Shown here: in pieces, positions 53,701 through 64,000 of the stretch
Layout: each line of letters starts with the position of its first letter
Numbering within the stretch: the stretch's first letter is position 1
Assembly: GCF_026151205.1 (NCBI RefSeq)
Contig: NC_087078.1
Span: forward strand, 17,625,118-17,689,117
Direction of reading: 5' to 3'
Length of the DNA stretch: 64,000 nucleotides
Source of the DNA: Bolinopsis microptera
Taxonomy: Eukaryota; Ctenophora; Tentaculata; Lobata; Bolinopsidae
Made by a program: the position numbers and the translations under genes
Notes under the pieces: model-generated
Told to the model about the DNA's origin: nothing
Seen by the model: only the letters and a program-made list of their open reading frames with translations
Database searches by the model: none

Positions 53701-56074
53701 CGCCAATCATAGAGTTGATTACGAAGTAGGAACTGTTGAATTACGTTAAAATTGTATCTGCATGCTGGTTGAAACCTCCCAAATCCTTATTATAATTTAT
53801 TAAAGTAAGTTTGCTACTCCAGTATGAGCCAAGTACCATCCGACTAATACATTTTCTTTAGATTTAATCAAAGAGTACACAGTAGAATTAAAAGGGGACT
53901 GTCTCTCAACTCCAGGACATTTTGCCCCGAATCTCGTGCTCCAGTTAGTTTTAGGGTCAAGATAAGGGTCCTGTGGCACGAGGTTCTGGGGTTAGAGAAG
54001 GTAAGCCAAAATAAAACTTTGACCGATAAATATGAAGGTCTAAAAATATACACTGAAGAGAACCCTGAATATTTGGGTGTACTAGAGGTATAGTTCCAGA
54101 AGTAATGGTAATGAGATAAGAATATGTAATGTCAACTGTCAAAATACGGTCAAAATTGTATTATTGTATTACGCGTTATCGGGGCATGTGAGTAACATTA
54201 TTAGTCTACGGAAATAAAGAGAAATAAAATGGGATGATAATATTCATAGCAGAGGTTGAGTACTAATACTATACAAGAGAGAGATTAGAGATAGTCGAGA
54301 TTATCAAATAATTGACAACAGCTGTGTCAATTATAGAACGAGTGTATTATCTTTAGAATGATAAGATGTCAGCGTAGATTTCCTACAAGTTGCAGTGGCG
54401 CCTTCATACTTCCCGCTTTTCAGATATTTTATCATCCACTAGTGCACTAGTGGTTGATAAGGTTGAAAATAGTATTGACGAAAGGGAAACCATAGCTTGA
54501 CAAACGTAAATATCTAAGTTCAAGACAGATATTCCAGAAGCTCAAATCAACAATGTATTTGATACAAACTTTAGACTGCGTTAAAAGCCATAGTCGGTAT
54601 AATATTTGGATACTGTCTCATGTCTGTGTGTGTGGGTGAGATTTAACAGTCTACTAAATCCAACCATCAACACCAGAATAATGTACCTGATGTGTCGGCA
54701 ACTCTAAAATAGAGATAAAACATTAAACACAGCACACATAATATGGAAGTACCACCGCTTCTCAGCCGCATTCTCAGCACACGACCCCGGTTCCTGGCTA
54801 TACTTGACGCAGAGGCAGCCGGTTAGGGTTTTAGGCTTTCTCTAGGCAGCCTCATATCTTCAATGTCGATTTGTTGAGGCTAAATATCAAGCAATATTCA
54901 CAAAAACTATCCTAGGCTTCAATATAAATATTGGCAGTTGGTGTTCGACAAAAGTATAAATAAACAAAAACTAATAACACAAATTTGTTTGAGAATGTCG
55001 CGACTGATAGCACATTTCGACCACGCCCCTACTCCTCCAGCCAGCTCCACAGTCTACACTACCATTAATTGTAACAGATAGTCTCGTGCCAGATTCCCCC
55101 TCTCACCTTCCCATCCTGGTAGCATATCACGTGACATACCACGTGGTTGGTATACCTAATACCCTATACTCAATTTCAACAGCTGTTCTTAAGAGAACCT
55201 CAGACAGGGAGCAGGGCGTGAAGTTACTGTCAATTTGAGGTTCCAGCTCGTGGCTTGGAACGACAAATTGTAGTTGGTAATTACAATTAATCTTGGTCGA
55301 AATGGTTTGGAAGGAACAAAATTGTTGGGAAATAGGTAATTCAAAACTGATAGATATAACGAAGATTAAAAAATACTGAGATGAGAATTGCAAAACTAAC
55401 TAAACGTATAATACCTAGAATTTAAGCTGGCTTTTTAGAGTGTGTAGGTCTAACATGCAAACTGCAAAGCGAACAGACGCGTATGATATCAGTCCTTAAA
55501 ACAAAGCCTACGTCTCGTCTAAACCAAATTGGGTGGACAATTACAAAACTTAAAACTTTGGTATGCTGCTGTTTTACAGTACTTTCGGGACACATAGTAT
55601 GTTTCAGTGAGTCAACCAATTAGGAGGCTAGGTTTTAGTCACATGATCCCAGTTGTCCAATCACAGGGTAGAGCCTCTAAAATGGTGTTTAGCACAGGGC
55701 TGAATCGGCAAGCAGCTAAACGTTCGGTGAGTAGGAAAATGAGTTAAGAATCGGAACAATATCTCGGTTAAGAGTGGATATTGTTGGCAGCCTCAACTTA
55801 CACCGGGAAGTGGTTGAGTAGGACTTTTTATGTGAGACTTCCGTCTGAACTATAAAATAACCTGACTACATCGCGGACGGGATAACCCTCAACTCGAGCA
55901 GCTGCTAGCACTACTAGCTGCAGAGCATATAAATAGTGCCATTACAACGAACCTGTTCTTAGATCAAATCGCAAATCATAAAATTTAATTTGACTCAGTT
56001 TCAAAACCTCTGTCACGAGTGGCCAAGTAAACACGCCACCCCGATCAGTAGAGCACACGTAACACTTATAAATA

Positions 56075-56160
56075 CAACAAATCACGTGACAACCACATGC
56101 CAACCACATGACAACCACGTAGCAACCACGTGGCAACCACGTGACTGCCACGTGGCGAGC
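56075..56160. promoter_or_regulatory. Decamer array of CACGTG-like sites
   Basis: About seven consecutive 10-bp units of the form CAACCACRTG (ATCACGTGACAACCACATGC and onward to GCCACGTGGCG). Four have the exact CACGTG core. The 10-bp period would put the sites on one face of the helix. No adjacent gene is recognised. Confidence 0.5.
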
Positions 56161-57281
56161 TAAACCATCTTACGACGGAGTTTTAGAACTCGTAAAATTG
56201 TAGCCTAATCATTACAGGGATCTGCCTCTAAGTGTGCTACTGTGCGGTTGTTGGTACGACTATATTTACAGAACCGTTCATTTTAGTATAGCATCGAAGT
56301 CGTGCGCCAGAACGAAAGTTGAACGTCAAAAGTTAAATAAAATAAATTGGTTGCCCTTTCAAAAGCTCAGCTAAGCTCATACCATTCAAGTTGTTGCTTC
56401 TGTGGAACGGGCAGATAGCTAAATAGTGTGACTTAGTCGATTTAGATTATTCTAAGAGATCCAATATTCCGGCTTCATCCATTGAGCGGGCTGAGATAGT
56501 CCATGTGTTGCTTTTCTGGAGAAAGCAATTATTCCACAGAACACCACTCTAAGTTGAGAGTTGAGACCCTTTGAACGAAACCGATCTCATCAACGAATTA
56601 AGAAAAGCGCCAAGCATTCTCTAAAATGATATGAGAAACATACCGGATCACAGACGCATGATTTCTGGTCTAAACCGTCATAAAGAACCAAACATCTGAC
56701 TATTAAATTGGTGGTTTATACCCGTCACTCTATCTAATTGATGTCGTTACATCAGCTTCTGATTGAGATTAATGCCCTTAGCAGACTATTAATCTTGGTA
56801 TTAGTAATGATCATATTAGTTGGGTATTGATTGGATATATAGCCTTGGTTAACTGGGTGTGTCAAGTTACAGAGTGACCAGTAAAACCTGAAACATGAGC
56901 GTTTTGATCAATCACGAATCACAGATACGAAAAGTTCGTTCTAATGGAGCGATGGCAGTTAATTCCAAACACAGACTAAACGAATTTTACATCCGGGAAC
57001 GAAGAAGATGCCCTACATGAAGGATAGAACCTGTACCTGTCTGTACTCTGTAGATCACGGCACTTGTACTATGACTCACATTTTAAATTATTCCATCCCA
57101 TTGGAAACCTAAAATCTGGGGCCAATATCCAAGGTCTGATTGGTTAGTTTTACAGCCGATCTGTGTCCTGATTGGTTGGTGTGGTGTTATTGAAATATGA
57201 ACATGTGATTGGTCGTTGCTCACTGCCATCCAGATTCGATCACTGTTTACGAAAGCTACCTGGCGAGGCACTCCAATGCTA

Positions 57282-57553
57282 TTTGGTGTGGTATTTGGTG
57301 TGGTATTTGGTGTGGTGTGGTGTGGTGTGGTATTGGTGTGGTATTTGGTGTGGTATTTGGTGTGGTATTTGGTGTGGTATTTGGTGTGCTATTTGGTGTG
57401 CTATTTGGTGTGGTGTGGTGTGGTATTTGGTGTGGTATTTGGTGTGGTATTTGGTGTGGTATTTGGTGTGCTATTTGGTGTGGTATTTGGTGTGGTGTGG
57501 TGTGGTGTGGTGTGGTATTTGGTGTGGTATTTGGTGTGGTATTTGGTGTGGTG
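57282..57553. repeat. (GGTATTTGGTGT)n satellite
   Basis: About 270 bp of 12-bp GGTGTGGTATTT-type units, with stretches of pure GGTGT. All three plus-strand frames are open only because of this repeat. Confidence 0.95.
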
Positions 57554-58019
57554 CGAGGGAAATTATTGCTTTATTGTAACCCTGGAGCAAACCAGGATAG
57601 GGATAATTATCCGGTTTTGAAAACTGAACAAATTGAACAAATGACAACAATCCGTATCAAATAATAATACATGTATGTTTTTATGGAGTTTTAACTGAAC
57701 GGAGTCACTATAAATTGTAGTATTCACTATTAAAGTACGACAAACTACGAACAAAATGTAATCAGCCTATTGAAGGAGAGTCGTGAGGAGTAACTGAGAG
57801 TCAACACAAAAGAAAGGATATTTCAAACTCGGCACACGCCGGCAGAACCGAACAAACAAAGAAAACCACCACAAAAATAGAGCTTCCAAACAATAACAAC
57901 AAATACATCACGATATCCACATCCTTGCATCATACATGAAACTCTCTTAGGTCACTAAGACATCAATGATCAAACAAACAAAATCACACAGACAGCCAGC
58001 CATGAGCCAATCAAATCCC

Positions 58020-58265
58020 ATTGTTTCACCCACGTGATAATCCCCGCCAATCAGCAGCATGCATTGCAAAGATCACAAAATCAATCGCCTCAATTAAAGA
58101 AGTATAGAGGACAGTGTGGTGGCATGCAGCGGACTGCAGCGTCAACAGTGAACACCTTGTACAGTGCACGTGTCACTTTAGCTATAACACTTGGTTCTGA
58201 CTTCTGATGTGAACTCCTAATTGTTAGCATCACGTGATCAATTGTTTAGTGTCACGTGATCAAAT
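58020..58265. promoter_or_regulatory. CACGTG cluster with CCAAT
   Basis: CACGTG at about 58029, 58168, 58231 and 58253. GCCAATCA flanks the first on both sides (58,004 and 58,048). Two cores lie in a repeated TCACGTGATCAA.TGTTTA word. Inferred promoter-like module without a recognised gene. Confidence 0.4.
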
Positions 58266-59141
58266 GTTTACTGTCGTGTCAGCGTGTTAAAGGGTAATTG
58301 GTGAGGAAACTGATTACTATTCTTCTCATGAAAGGTGCTCTTGTATGGTATGTAGTAATTACTTGCAGTTATTAGACATTGGTTTCATAAATTCTATCGA
58401 CTTCAGATTCAAGTGCAATGTATATCAGTGGAAGCCCCTCAACAATACAGAGACAATTACGAAAGCACAAGACTCATTGCACATGAGTGATTCAAAACTG
58501 CAGGGCCTTCAGCCACCTGAACTAAAGCCACTCAATTGAAATGGAGAAAATAAGTGAAAATGGTTCACAGATATATACGTGCAGGACACAGAAATTGATA
58601 AAGTATCTTCGCTAAAGTTTCAAACAACGAGCTAGACGAAAAGGGAAACCGACAATTAAATCGACAAATTTAACTTTAAAATCATGAAGCGTATTCAGAA
58701 CAAATACATGTGACAAAGTTCAGTGACACAGTGGAGCGAATTTCATGGTCAATGATGCAGATAATATGATTCGCTGTTTGATACCGAGGATATACATCAT
58801 AATCAGTCGGCATTGAGTAGACACGCCTAACTAAAATTACCTCTAGGAGATAGAGAGGATTTAAAATAATGTAACTATAATTGTAAACTGTCATAAATAA
58901 ATGGATACGATTTGTGGTTGGATGGGTGTAAACCCGACATTTTCATTTGTTAATCAAATCAAAACAATGAATATTACTATATTGCAGTTTTCTTTTGTGA
59001 AAAGCTTTAGTTGGTAGTTATTTATCAAGGATTGCTGGTTAATACTGAGTAATCATCGATCAGTTCACGAAAGACGAAAGTTTATCAAATCGAGCTGATA
59101 AATCTACACCAATGACAAAAATCCAATCTTTAACAATGGTA

Positions 59142-62100
59142 CAGTCAAATCCGTCTTTTTGTCGGACAAAATTCGCAACAAAGCGATTTTAACGGGATAT
59201 GGTCGGGACAGGTCCCAGGAATTATTCCAGAAAATTCCCAAAAAATCTGACTTGAGCAAAATCCACAATTACCACTTTTTTACCACCTTTTTACCACTTT
59301 GGTTTTCCGCAAATAAGTCACGTTCTGAATATCCTAGAAGATTCTAGTTTAAAGCAGTGTGTTTAGAAAACAAAGGAGAACAACTTTTTCTCTGACAACT
59401 TTTTCAAAAATAAATTATTTAATTAATTAATTAAATAATTAGTAAATTTTCAAATATTTCAAAAAATATATTTTGATACAAAATGTTCACAATTGCATTA
59501 CACGTACAATGAACTAATTTTTATAAAACTTTTGAAAATTTTCACTTTCAATATTTTGGACTTGTAAAATTTTCGAAATTTGTAAAGAATAACCACTATT
59601 TACCACTTTTTACCACATTGGATCTCCGCTAATAAAACGACTTCTGAATTTCGTAGAAGGTTCTAGATTGAACCGATGTGTTTATAACATAAGAGAGAAC
59701 AACTTTTATTCGCCAACCTTTGGATTAGATAATTAATTTATCAGTTAATCAATTATTTAACAAATATTCAAAAATTATAAAAATTATTTTCGATCACAAT
59801 ATTTTAAAATTGCATAACACGAATAATTAACAATTTTTCATTAAATTGATTGGGAAATCGAAGCAGCACTTTATATTACCATATATTTTATATACTAGAT
59901 ACTTATGAGTCCTCAGCTGGCACATTGGTGCAATTGTCCTGACATTTGAGGCAGGTTGATCCACAATTTATTCCTGCTTTTCTGCATGAACAAGCATTGC
60001 CACAACCTGACTTTAAACAGTTGCAACTGATGTTTTGAATGAGCTTTTTCGGAGCTGTACTCATAAGAGTGGTCACTGGTACATGTGCTCCATTGTTCAT
60101 CTTCCATCCCCAGCTTATCGGATCTAGGTCATTCTCATCCCACGCCTGCAGCTGATGGTAAACACGATAAGAATGTTGTTCAACTGCCCCAGATGTTGGC
60201 GGGAGCTGTTTGCACTTGATGTCTGCTGTTGAAGATTGCGACTTCTGTTCAAGAACTGAAAGTCTGGCTTCATCTAGTGATCTCGATTTTGATGAAATCA
60301 GCTGCAGCATCAAAAGTTCTCCGACATGCTTTATGGTAGCTGGTGTAGAATTTGCCGAATAAAAAGCATCTATCACACTTTCATCGATAGATGCGATCGT
60401 TCTGAATAGCCGATCCTTACCAACTTCAGCTCATGAAGTATTTCCTGAAACTAAGTTTCAATCCATCGCGATATTTTGTACTATTATAATATAGAAGTAT
60501 GTATCTTATGAAGCCATTTAAAATCGGTCTATACCTCTCTCGTTACTACAGCACGCTCCAATGCAGGTTTAGTTGGGGGTCGACGTGTCATATTTTTTCT
60601 GCACTTCGCGTGTAGACTGTAGATAGTCACCAACTTTGAAATCTGTGTCACTTGATAAGTGCAACAATACTGCTGCAATCCCCTGGATAAGTAATGTTTC
60701 AAATCGGTATTATAGCAGCAACGTGGTCGTTAAATAACATTTAAAAATCAAAATATCCTCCAAGTTTAGGGGGAGTGGTGGTGCCGTGAGTAAATACACA
60801 TACGTTGAGTCTTGTAATCAACATAATCGTGTTTGCGAACATGCTGTAAACTGCACATTGCAATAGGCCATTACATTCGGAATATGATCTGAATTCTGAA
60901 AAGATGGCGCGAAACAGACTGAAAATGACGAAGTCATCAAGCAATTTGTTTATCTCGTTTGCGAAATTGATTGGGTAGGTAATCAATGATTACCTAATCG
61001 TTAATCATGCGACAGGGTGCTACGATACCGTAATTGGGCTGTCTGCACGATCCCTATAGTGGGAATCTAGTGCACTAAGCTACGGAGAAACAATACCCTA
61101 ACGTATGCACTCCTACTAAAGGCCCTTTGGGTATGAAATTAATCTAAATCAGTGTATTTTTGGACATTCCGAATCGCCCCAAGACGTAGGGTAAAAATGC
61201 CTAACGTATGTGTACTATACCACCTCCCCCCACACAATAACTTACCCTGCCTGTAACCCGACTTGAGGATTTATCATTTGGTGCGATCTCTAGGTTACAG
61301 GATAATGAATAGGACTGTAACCATCCGTTTCAAACTTGCTGGGCATAGTTTAAAAGTTAGTGCACTTACTAAAAGATAATTAGTTAAAATAGTACCTGGG
61401 GACAGCAACCCTTTCCATATTTCATTCCATACAAATGTACTTTGTCGATCATTCGCCTCCTTAAAGCTATTCATCGGAATTAACTCCTCATTTGCCTGGT
61501 AAATTAAAACATTGTATTGGTTAAGAATGCCTCTAGTCGCGCTCTCCGCTGACATCAAACTTAAAAGTAAAACGGTAAAAACATATTACTATTATTGTAT
61601 ATTAGTTGACAGTTACTTACAAAGAATCTGCACGCGTATAGTATCAGGCACACGATGTGTTCTTCTGTTTTCAAAATGTCAACTATTTCGAGTGATGTCA
61701 GTCCTCGATTCTTGGCAGATTCAACTTTTTTACGAAGAGAAGTCAACATAAAGCAAAAGCTGAAGCTTACACTTCCAAACGATAAACTGACAATCAGAGA
61801 TAAGATCGCAGGATTCAGTTCTCTTGTTTAAACAAACCAGTTCAACAATCTAGTAAAAGAAAAGAAAAGAAGAAGAACAATCTAGTTAAGCACAATACTA
61901 AGTCGATAGATATATTGTGTAAATAGTTATTAGCTATAGCATCGTACAAATTTGGATATTCGACCGTTTATTCAATTTATCTGGATCTCTTTTTATCTGT
62001 TATCTAATTTATGTGACGGTGTTTGTTCTATCATTCCAGTAACTGTAAATTCATTTTACGTCACGGCAAAGATTTTTGGTAAAAATTATATTTTTGAAAT

Positions 62101-62742
62101 TTTAAAAAATTTACTTATTATCTAATTAATTAATTAAATAATTATCTAATCCAAAGGTTGGCGGATAAAAGTTGTTCTCTCTTATGTTTTGAACACATCG
62201 GTTCAATCTAGAACCTTCTACGACATTCAGAAGTCGTTTTATTAGCGGAGATCCAATGTGGTAAAAAGTGGTAAATAGTGGTTATTCTTTACAAATTTCG
62301 AAAATTTTCGAAAGTCCAAAATATTGAAAGTGAAAATTTTCAAAAGTTTTATAAAAATTAGTTCATTGTACGTGTAATGTAATTGTGAACATTTTGTATC
62401 AAAATATATTTTTGAAATATTTGAAAATTTACTAATTATTTAATTAATTAATTAAATAATTTATTTTTGAAAAAGTTGTTAGAGAAAAAGTTGTTCTCCT
62501 TTGTTTTCTAAACAGACTGCTTTAAACTAGAATCTTCTAGGATATTCAGAACGTGACTTATTCGCGGAAAACCAAAGTGGTAAAAAGGTGGGAAAAAAGT
62601 GGTAATTGTGGATTTTGCTCAAGTCAGATTTTTTGGGAATTTTCTGGAATGATTCCTGGGACCTGTCCCGACCATATCCCGTTAAAATCGCTTTGTTGCG
62701 AATTTTGTCCGACAAAGGCTTAAATAAGGACGGATTTGACTG
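59142..62742. mobile_element. 3.6-kb DNA transposon with about 600-bp TIRs and TA flanks, carrying a CXC-domain gene
   Basis: The ends are CAGTCAAATCCGTC and GACGGATTTGACTG, each bordered by TA (59140-59141 and 62743-62744), as for Tc1/mariner/pogo-type insertion. The inverted termini extend to about 59,740 and 62,140. They contain two internal modules with ACCACTTTTTACCAC, AATAAGTCACGTTCTGAA-like and AGAAGGTTCTAG words. The left arm lacks about 10 bp near its tip that the right arm keeps (TTATTTAAGCC). The interior carries a spliced minus-strand gene (see 59903-61749). No DDE transposase core is recognised, so it is either non-autonomous with a captured gene or uses an unfamiliar enzyme. Confidence 0.8.
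59903..61749 (-). CDS. CXC (Tesmin/TSO1-like) domain protein gene inside the transposon
   Basis: The 3' exon (about 60,442-59,903) encodes LFRTIASIDESVIDAFYSAN, then LPPTSGAVEQHSYRVYHQLQ with WDENDLDPISWGWK, then a cysteine cluster: ISCNCLKSGCGNACSCRKAG followed by INCGSTCLKCQDNCTN. The LPPTS..A..QHS.RVY.Q.Q.W and WGW blocks before a CXC domain are typical of a widespread uncharacterised animal family often found in repeats; CXC domains bind zinc and DNA. Upstream exons on the same strand: about 60,591-60,533 (MTRRPPTKPALERAVVTRE, phase 0 into EILHELKLV), 61,558 to about 61,396 (LMSAESATRGILNQYN, QSTFVWNEIWKGLLSP) and 61,749 to about 61,622 (MLTSLRKKVESAKNRGLTSL, donor GTAAGT). The 60,435-60,410 joint needs a one-base shift. 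Whether all exons form one transcript is unproven. Confidence 0.6.
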
Positions 62743-62744
62743 TA

Positions 62745-64000
62745 TAACAAGTTCGGGCTGCAATTTAGAGAACAATTAGTCCACGGGTCAGGCTTCTCAG
62801 CATGAATTATTAGCAGCAATTTTAAAATCACGCCAAGTACAATGCCGGGTCATTACCTGAGCATTCCGTAGCTTGACGTACCAAAAACCATTGAAGAGTA
62901 GGTAATGAGTTTGTCACCTTGCAAACTTAACAGCGTGAGAGCAACCACCGCAAATGCTCTTTGATGCTTTATCATTAAACACCCCGAGTCAGTCGTTGCC
63001 CTGACACTGCCATAAACAGACCCTTGTTCAATTAATCAGTACTCTGAATTACTTTGATTAATTTTATTCATTTATTACTTTGATTTCACAACGCGATTTT
63101 CGGCAGCGCTTTAAGTTTGCAAAAATTGCTGCTGTATGCCCTCTTCAAGCTGCTGTAACCATATGGAACCCTATATACCGTAAGTGACTGACCATTTGAA
63201 TGTTCTTGGCGGCATGCGATGTGGTGTACGTTAGTATATAATCAGTAAATAAATATAATAAAATCAACATACGTGAGACTGCTCAGGAGACTAATAGCTC
63301 TATAAGTAGAGCTTTATTTTTGGCATGATTGGTTGTCTTGCATTTAGTAACTTCTTTCAAACTTCATGAATCGAGATAAAATCTTTTGCAATGTTTTTAT
63401 AATCAATATTATGCACTTATGTTAATCACTTGGAATACTTTTGAAAGAGAATAACAAGCTCAAAAACGCTATTGTCTTATTTCTTTGTAAAAAGCACAAC
63501 AGCGTGAGTAGCTTTTGTCGAGGAGCCTCGAAAGTGATCTTAAAGGATTCCCCGTTCAATTTTGGTCGATCCACGTTATCTTAGTGCAAAATAAAGAAAG
63601 TTATAGGACTATTTCATACGTATCAAATTGGATGTGCTTTTGCGGGAGATATAGCACTCGCCTTTTATTAATTGCTTGAGGGGGGTTCACAATTCACATA
63701 TATATATATATATTTTCATTTCAGTTTCTTTTTTAAATTTCAGTTCATCAGATTTTCCCACTGCTTTTAGTTTGTATTTATTCTCAATTGTATATGATTC
63801 GTATTTGTTGTAGTTACTTTAATGATATAATTTCTCAGAATTGATGTAAATAAACGATGCAAAGACTTTCGAAGATCTAATCACAACCGCTTTCTTTTAT
63901 TGTGTAGAAGTCCAGCCATGAAATATATATATATAGCAAGCATATTTAACAATTTTTAAGCAATAATGTATTGCGAGCAGCTGTAACTTAAATATTGCAT
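62745..64000. other. No gene seen
   Basis: AT-rich sequence with short (TA)n tracts near 63,702-63,715 and 63,923-63,935. No exon, repeat family or RNA gene is supported. Confidence 0.5.

Larger units (their letters stand above)
50230..59138. other. Long gene-poor stretch with promoter-like modules
   Basis: No recognisable exon on either strand apart from short unconvincing frames. A poly(dG) run of about 20 lies at 51,527-51,546. CACGTG cores, often within 10-40 bp of CCAAT or ATTGG, recur at 50.7-51.05, 53.5-53.7, 55.13, 56.1 and 58.0-58.26 kb. It could be a large regulatory or intronic region of a gene beyond the window. Confidence 0.5.

Noticed and set aside
57172-57664. Three overlapping frames of 134-151 codons (WYLVWYLV-like)
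   Set aside because: Translations of the 12-bp GT-rich satellite in all three frames.
59159-62775. Mirrored frames starting SDKIRNKAILTGYGRD
   Set aside because: They lie in the transposon's inverted termini and overlap non-coding repeat modules.
1-64000. tRNA, rRNA and snRNA genes
   Set aside because: I looked for B-box-like GGTTCGA.TCC words with cloverleaf context and for conserved rRNA blocks and found none convincing; a covariance-model search would be decisive.

Overview
The window is animal nuclear DNA: AT-rich, with GT-AG spliceosomal introns and a dense mix of LINEs, DNA transposons, MITEs and satellites. The firmest host gene is BRF1, the TFIIB-related subunit of RNA polymerase III factor TFIIIB. 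An intact CR1/Jockey-like LINE, hAT-type MITEs, a FLYWCH/MULE fragment and a CXC-domain gene inside a long-TIR transposon fit an invertebrate or non-bilaterian animal. I cannot name the species.

Layout. 0.3-2.7 kb: no clear gene. 2.8-3.3 kb (+): FLYWCH/MULE-type transposase fragment. 3.7-5.1 kb (-): 5' part of a spliced secretory or membrane gene. 5.5-8.6 kb: CACGTG clusters, hairpins and a hAT MITE. 8.9-12.6 kb (+): three-exon gene for a small acidic protein with a signal peptide and a GPI-like tail; its second intron holds a LINE (-). 14.7-16.1 kb (-): intronless decayed UDP-N-acetylhexosamine pyrophosphorylase. 16.4-26.6 kb: repeat nest with an almost complete APE/RT LINE (22.5-25.6 kb, +) and two LINE tails (-). 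27.6-34.0 kb (-): BRF1, with an intronless NERD-nuclease/SF1-helicase gene nested in one intron. 34.6-39.5 kb: a block with abnormal homopolymer texture, probably poor consensus. 39.7-41.1 kb (+): exons of an unrecognised gene. 42.0-42.3 kb (+): dynein-heavy-chain-like remnant. 42.4-45.5 kb: a heptamer satellite and a 2-kb purine-rich TIR element, the latter within the span of a minus-strand gene model. 46.7-50.2 kb: a 3.5-kb imperfect palindrome with a datable hAT MITE in one arm. 50.2-59.1 kb: no recognised gene, several CCAAT/CACGTG modules, one GT-rich satellite. 59.1-62.7 kb: a 3.6-kb transposon with about 0.6-kb TIRs and TA flanks, carrying a spliced CXC-domain gene. 62.7-64 kb: nothing recognised.

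Most functional relationships here are positional: elements sitting in introns of host genes, and a helicase gene inside BRF1. Single-base frame breaks occur in the essential BRF1 gene, in the nested helicase and in the 40-kb gene, all around the 34.6-39.5 kb block. I read these mainly as consensus errors, so several 'broken' calls between about 31 and 41 kb may be intact in the animal.
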